DNA from: Flexamia atlantica
Lineage: Eukaryota > Arthropoda > Insecta > Hemiptera > Cicadellidae
DNA: 64,000 nt
Assembly: GCA_035578135.1 (NCBI GenBank)
Contig: JAQJVK010000003.1
Span: forward strand, 23,245,253-23,309,252
Reading direction: 5' to 3'
Under the pieces are notes generated by a model. It did no database searches. It was given only the letters and a program-made list of their open reading frames with translations, and was not told where the DNA came from. The position numbers and the translations under genes were made by a program. Within the stretch, counting starts at the first letter, position 1; every line of letters begins with the position of its first letter. Below, one piece after another: positions 58,731-64,000 of this stretch.

Positions 58731-59223
58731 AGAGGCTGCTGTGCTTTGTGATAAAGAGTGGTCAGTATGTTCGAGTGGCTTGGGAAAAAATAAAAACACC
58801 CTTTTTCTCTATAGGTTTGAAGTAGGGGTCGTAGCTGTACTGAAAACGGGTGACGTGCACGTGGTAAGTAGTGGAGATAAAAGAAAAATAATAATTTTCG
58901 CGGCCATTTACCGCACATCGAACAAACACGCTAGGATCGTTCGTGTATTTTGTGGTTACTTTAGGCAATGACCACAAATAATTATGATTGAATAATTATA
59001 ACAAAAGTTTCTTTTGTTTCCACACGGGTATTTTCATTGTTTGTGCATTGAAACTTTAGACCTGCAATCTTACATTTTATCATATTTATTTCAGACCCCA
59101 CTTAAGCAATATAAATGATTTTTTAATGCCAAATAAATATAAATAATGGTCTTAATGAGAAATATCATCAAAACAAGTGAGTGAAATATTTTCGAAACAC
59201 GAGTATAACTTTATTTTAAAACT
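58731..59223. other. No gene supported
   Basis: Ordinary AT-rich DNA after the GC-rich patch. Confidence 0.3.
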
Positions 59224-59563
59224 GGGACTTATTGCCCGTTAAATTACAAGCTAATAATATCAATGATCAATCAATTCTGTTTGGATGATTTGCTAATATT
59301 ATTAGGCTATAATTTTTTATGCAATAGGCCCTGCCAGTATTCTTGGTTGTAACGTTTTTACAAGTTGTAGGACTGTTTAACATTTTTAACGATTGGGCTT
59401 ATTGCACGATAAATTACAAAATAATAATATTGATCATCTATTAACTGGACGACTAGAAAGAGTTGCTAATATTATGAGCTTAATTTTTTATGCAATAGGC
59501 CTCGCTTTATTCCATGTTGTTATTTCCTTAAGTTCTAGGACTGTTTTAGGAATTTTAACGATT
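59224..59563. repeat. Tandem duplication, two ~171-bp copies
   Basis: Both copies run from GGG(A)CTTATTGC through TTTTTTATGCAATAGGCC and TAGGACTGTTT to TTTTAACGATT. The second copy keeps a 71-codon frame with two hydrophobic stretches; I take this as chance. Confidence 0.8.
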
Positions 59564-61300
59564 CTGGGTGGTTGTTGGTATCTAAAAAAATCAGGTTTGC
59601 CTTCGTAGTTCGTAATTTTACAAAAACCTTAATATTTTACTAAATAGCTGACACGGGGATAAGTCACTGGTATTGTTATAAAAATTTAAAAATATCAACT
59701 TGTGTTTGAACTAATATGGGAAGATGTACAGCACTAGCTGTACGGCTGAGAACTACGAAAACGACATCATTAAGTGAGTGGTGATAAGCTAACACAACAA
59801 ATTATGTAAACGAATTCATTAAAATTATGAACTATAGGCCTACTAACGGTTTCTTTTTTTAAAGATGATGCCAGTGATTTCTGTACGTAAGAAGGCAAAA
59901 GGAATAAATAATCAATATACAACGCTTAAAAACTAATAATTTTGCTGCCAGTTGTTGAAAATACTGTTTCCTAAAACTATTAGCATTAAATTATATGCAA
60001 CATTAATTATTGGATTTTTATAGCGTCTGTCTTTGGAAAGAAGTCTCTTAAAATCATTATATAAAAACTTATTTTTCGCCGGATTTTTATGTACAAACAT
60101 TTTTAAACTTGACACAACCACGATAAAAAACTAACTATTTTATCCATTTACTTACCACAAATATTGCACAGTACACTATATCGAAGACAAATGTCTCTTC
60201 GGGACAAGAAGAGCAAAGGAGCGACGGTAGAACTGAAGCGACCACCGCACGGTACCGACAGTAGCGATGCCCAGTAGCCAGTAGCAGTACAGTAGCCAGT
60301 GCCAGGTGTGGTCACCGCTCACCCTCCTGGCCCTCCGCCCTGTAATTGGACAATAAGCTGTAAACAACCGTGAACCTCGACCCAGCCGGTCCCGACGATG
60401 TGTATTGTACCCACATTAAACGAGAATTCGAACTAGGCTAGTAAACATGTCTGTTGTTGTGATAATATTATTTACTTTTTGTTTCCGTGAATGACATTTT
60501 TGAATGTCGGAAGTTATTTTCCTGGCGGATCCGTTTTAGAAATTGTTTTTCTAATTGTTGATAACGAATTGCTAGAAGGAATAGCTGTGATGGATTTTTT
60601 ATCCTATTTAATTAAAAAATATATTTGACCTTTATGAACTTGACGGACAGTAGTTTGTTTGTAAATCGACGTAGAATGTTTTTTTATAAAAATGACAAAA
60701 ATTATAACTCCAAATTATTATAAATGGATTTCTTTAAAGCATTATAACACAGGAGGTTGTGCAAAAAGGTTTGAGGAAATTTTTAATATTTTAGTTCAAA
60801 GATTATTTGAAAAATCTCTTCTTTTATTCCTGCTTATGGGCACAATGAAATGTCCAAAAAATGTCAAATCAAAATACATTGTTTTTCAGTTGTGTAATTT
60901 TCCCATTACAGGCTACAGTAAATCACCTCAATCAATAAGCTACCATGTAAAAAAGTAAATAGATACGAATCCAATTACTTGTTGAGAAAATAACAAATAT
61001 ATTTTTAATATCGTATTCGTTCTTCATCTTATTTGCAACTTTAATTATAATTTAAGTTTGCGATTCCCTTTCACAATCAAATAAGGAAACTCCTCCTCGA
61101 GCCCACCGAGTTAGTCGGATCAGGGTTTCCTTACACTTTTGAAGCCCTAAATCAACAGACGAAGCAACTCAAACAGTGGAGTTGCGTTTGATCGGAGCTG
61201 TGGACGAGGGAGGAATCAGAGGTAAATGTGATTCCAGTAGACAAAACAATCGGACTCACCCCCCTCCCCCTATCTCCCTCCCCCCTGTCCAAGTATCCGG
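59564..61300. other. No gene seen; GC-rich patch at 60190-60420
   Basis: The patch has repeated CAGTAGC phrases. An 88-codon frame at 60692-60958 in AT-rich DNA is unsupported. GC content rises again from about 61080. Confidence 0.3.
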
Positions 61301-61311
61301 TCTCAAAGGCT

Positions 61312-61526
61312 GTTTCCTAGCGACGGTTTCTGGGCAACGCCTCTTTGACCATGCGGTCATAATTAAACAAGGCTTTGTCAAGAACCGAATGGAATTCGGG
61401 ATCCTCCAATGTGCCCGTTGTTTACCAGGTAATCGATTATTGGAGTGGATTTATGCTTCTTTGAATTCTTAAGAGGACACCCACTTAAAACGTTATATGC
61501 TCTTTCTCTAGGTTACCAAGGTAACC
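61312..61526. promoter_or_regulatory. Cluster of RFX X-box-like sites
   Basis: GGTTACCAAGGTAACC (61511-61526) is a perfect X-box (two GTTACC half-sites, 2-bp spacer). Two weaker matches stand side by side at 61312-61324 (GTTTCCTAGCGAC) and 61326-61338 (GTTTCTGGGCAAC). RFX factors control ciliary genes in insects. The sites lie at the edge of a GC-rich patch (61140-61440), so a nearby promoter is possible, but no exon is identified. Confidence 0.35.
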
Positions 61527-62582
61527 GTTGAAATGCAAGGCGTGAGTTTTGAGTTTTGTTTCTTTATTCAAAATATTAAGAATATATACCTTGCAACACC
61601 AATGTTAAGGTTTATTTTGTAAGTCAGTAAGAATGAAAAGGTAAATTATTCTTCCAAAAGCGTTAATAAGCGTTTAACAAAGAAGAAAAGAAAGATTATT
61701 AACAATAATAAATAATGTTTCAATTGTTTAGATTTATAAGATTGAATTTTCAAGGTGAATATTAAATAGGTAAATAAAATTTGATTTGTAAATAACATTA
61801 GCATTACATGAACAGAAACTTGGGACTATGTTTTTCCATAACCTTACAGTAAGTATGTTACATCGTAAGAGGTATATAAATTCCAAAAGCAGAAGATATT
61901 GGGCTGGATCGTATATCGTGCCAGGCCTTAATAATCGTGTCAGGCTGATTAATAAAGCAGAGAACGAAACATTGATCGAGTGCTGTATCAAAAAGAAAGA
62001 AACCTAATTTTTATATATGGGAGCAATTAAAATAGAGACTTTATCTTGCTACTGTAAAAAAGCGTTATTATATAATAAACTCACGAATTCTGCAGAGTAA
62101 AAACAATAAATTATTAATATAAAAACTTCTTTTAGTTTAAAATTAATGCAAACAATATATGTCTCAATATTTTCTTAAAAACTTAACTCTTTATTACTTT
62201 AGGAACGGAACTATGATATCACACAGATATTAGAAGAGAAATCAGCCCTAATATTTTACCCTGACGTAATCAACGGCTCGTAAACCAGTTACGAGTTTAT
62301 GATGGGCTCGGCGAACTGCGAACTGGTTGTGGGACATCAATCCGGCCGTGTGGACAGCACAAATTAAAAATTAGGGTTGGCCCGTGTGTTGCGGCTTGTC
62401 GCGGGGCATTACTGCAGGGTGTTGACGGGCCACCTGGGCACTGGGCAGTGGGCACGGCTACCGTGGGCACCGGTCTGGGCCCCTAGACAGATTAGCCCGA
62501 CCGGTAGCCGAGTACAGGGGTCAGTCCAAATATTTGATATGAGGATGAAACAGTGTTTACCAGTTTTGGGGACCGGTAAATA
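61527..62582. other. No gene seen; GC-rich patch at 62260-62520
   Basis: AT-rich until about 62260, then a GC-richer patch with repeated TGGGCACSG phrases (62430-62480). No coding sequence. Confidence 0.3.
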
Positions 62583-64000
62583 CAGGGTGTGCGGAAATTA
62601 TGGTAAAATATTTTACTAAATGATAGTGGAAATAAACATACATAGGTCCTAAAGTGCTTCGTTTTCCGTCTGTGTGTCTTTTGTGTTTTTTACATATTTA
62701 ATTATATCTCATGTACCTTTTAACGTATAATTTCAAACTTGGTACATAGATGACATCTATCAAGAACTGTTTTTGCAAGAAGTATCAAGTTTCTACTTTG
62801 TACCATTTCAAAATGGCGATATTTTTGTTTTCAAAGCTAAATAACTTACCACAAATTTTAGAAAAATTATACTAAAGACGAAAATGTTGCGAAAATTAGC
62901 CCATTAACGCTGGTATTAAGATTATGGTGATTGGACTACTAAATACCCCCGTTGCAGCAGACCTGCATACTCAGCGAATTTCAAGTGCAAAACAACATAT
63001 TTCGATCCAACAAAGCGAGATTTGACATGTTTTTGTAAGCTCCATAAGAATAACATGGGGAATGAGTATGGAGGTTTGCTGCTACAGGTATATTAAAACT
63101 GGGTGGTTTTAATTCAATATTTAGTAGATCTGAACTAGAAGAAGCCATTTACCAAGTTTTATCAAGATATGTTGAGAAATAAGCGAGATGTAGAATTTTA
63201 CTTATTTCCCATAAGGTTAACATTGGGACAACGTACTGCGTTTACCACTTTCAATATCTCGGCAACCAATGGACATAGAGCCATGATTCAAAATACTAAA
63301 TTGTTTGTTTTTTTGGGCTGAATTCAATGGTGCCAATAAAAATTTGAAAAATTTTATTTTTCTATGTAAAAATCTCAAAAAACCCATTTTTGGGGGGGTT
63401 TACCCCCCTTTACCCCCCCTTCCGGTGGTCCGATCGGGCTGGTTTACGAACTCGTCCGAATAATTACTACTTTACACGTCTATGCCAAATTTCATTCCGA
63501 TTGGACCATTTTTGCGCAAGTTATCGTGCTTAAAGACACATATATATATAGATATATATATAGATATATATATAGATATATAGATATATAGATATATAGA
63601 TATATATATATATATTTATGAAAGTGAACGAATGGTGTTTTTGGCATCTGAGGACCTCAAAAAGAAAAGTTATGATGGTTTTAGGCTTAGGTCTTACCAT
63701 GAGACCTACGGTAACAGCTTCTTCCCTATAGGGGAAATTCGCTAAAACGGAGAAATTGTAACTTTTATCAATAAAATCATGGTTCTTTAGTATGTAATGT
63801 CTAAAATTTGCATGTTTTATTCGGAAAATTTACGATTTCTCCATTAATAGTTGGCCGAACGTTATATGCCTAATCTTAATATCAGCGTTAGTCGGATTAA
63901 TTTCGCAACTTTTTCGTCTCTTGTGTAATTTTTATAAAATTTGTAGTTTTTAAGATATTTAGCTTAGAAAACAAAAAAAATCGCCATTTTCAAATGGTAC
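62583..64000 (+). mobile_element. Second copy of the TA-flanked element (partial, interrupted)
   Basis: Starts CAGGGTGTG after TA (62581-62582) and shares with 45417-46744 the phrases AGGTCCTAAAGTGCTTCG, TTCTACTTTGTACCATTTCA and AAGATTATGRTRATYGGAC. It is split by an 805-bp insertion (62943-63747), resumes at CGGAGAAATT, and turns back toward its inverted arm before the window ends. Confidence 0.8.
62943..63747. mobile_element. 801-bp structured repeat, copy B (805 bp)
   Basis: Near-identical to 11147-11947. The host sequence reads GGACTACTAA on the left and ACGGAGAAATT on the right. The uninterrupted relative at about 46251-46275 reads CCACTAATAACGGAGAAATT. The insertion site is thus known to within a few bases, consistent with a very short (2-3 bp) duplication of A/T bases. 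Confidence 0.85.

Noticed and set aside
58489..58971. 160-codon frame crossing a CpG-rich patch
   Set aside because: No recognisable domain. Several overlapping frames on both strands indicate low stop density rather than coding.
60692..60958. 88-codon frame in AT-rich DNA
   Set aside because: Lys/Asn/Phe/Ile-rich composition expected by chance. No domain recognised.

Overview
The window is eukaryotic nuclear DNA, AT-rich, with one nuclear-type tRNA gene and a dense load of LINEs, terminal-inverted-repeat (TIR) elements, foldback repeats and one large satellite. The mix (APE-type LINE, TA- and TTAA-flanked short elements, pogo/Tigger-like TIRs, tRNA-Thr) fits an arthropod, probably an insect. 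A hemipteran is my guess, but nothing in the sequence proves it. I recognise no host protein-coding gene, so this reads as a gene-poor intergenic or intronic region.

Layout. 0-3.3 kb: a hairpin-ended repeat relic, a 0.9 kb TIR element (387-1285), a GC-rich patch and tRNA-Thr(TGT) at 2629-2700 (minus). 3.3-9.9 kb: a nearly full-length minus-strand LINE. Its single long frame (1941 codons) combines a Ulp1/C48-type cysteine protease, an SGNH-hydrolase-like domain, a macrodomain-like domain, an APE-type endonuclease and a reverse transcriptase. The LINE lies between two inverted 26-bp arms. 10-24 kb: an 801-bp repeat (copy A), decayed LINE C-termini, a ~390-bp tandem repeat, a Harbinger-like MITE and a TTAA-flanked MITE inside a hairpin-ended repeat. 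24-27.4 kb: a foldback element, then a 2.7-kb TA-flanked giant palindrome whose centre holds four ~176-bp tandem units. 27.4-31.3 kb: a pogo-like MITE, a CpG-rich promoter-like patch and a 5'-truncated LINE.

31.3-34.8 kb: about 41 copies of an 84-bp satellite, with partial dimeric higher-order structure at its right end. 34.8-43.3 kb: mostly unassigned, with GC-rich patches and an inverted-repeat element containing a 5S-rRNA-like segment. 43.3-50 kb: a 5.9-kb pogo/Tigger-like element that contains a TA-flanked element, which itself contains a 449-bp TTAA-flanked MITE. Inverted copies of another repeat bracket the whole nest, and one copy carries a hammerhead-ribozyme-like motif. 50-62.6 kb: unassigned DNA with GC-rich patches, a foldback MITE, a LINE 3' tail with (ATTC)n, and a cluster of RFX X-box-like sites. 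62.6-64 kb: another copy of the TA-flanked element, interrupted by copy B of the 801-bp repeat and cut by the window edge.

The most interesting object is the LINE polyprotein: the protease and the ADP-ribose-binding-like domain could act against host SUMO/ubiquitin or ADP-ribosylation control. Second is the web of repeats that share modules and end structures (801-bp repeat, giant palindrome, arms around the LINE). All family names rest on motifs read by eye; no database search was possible.
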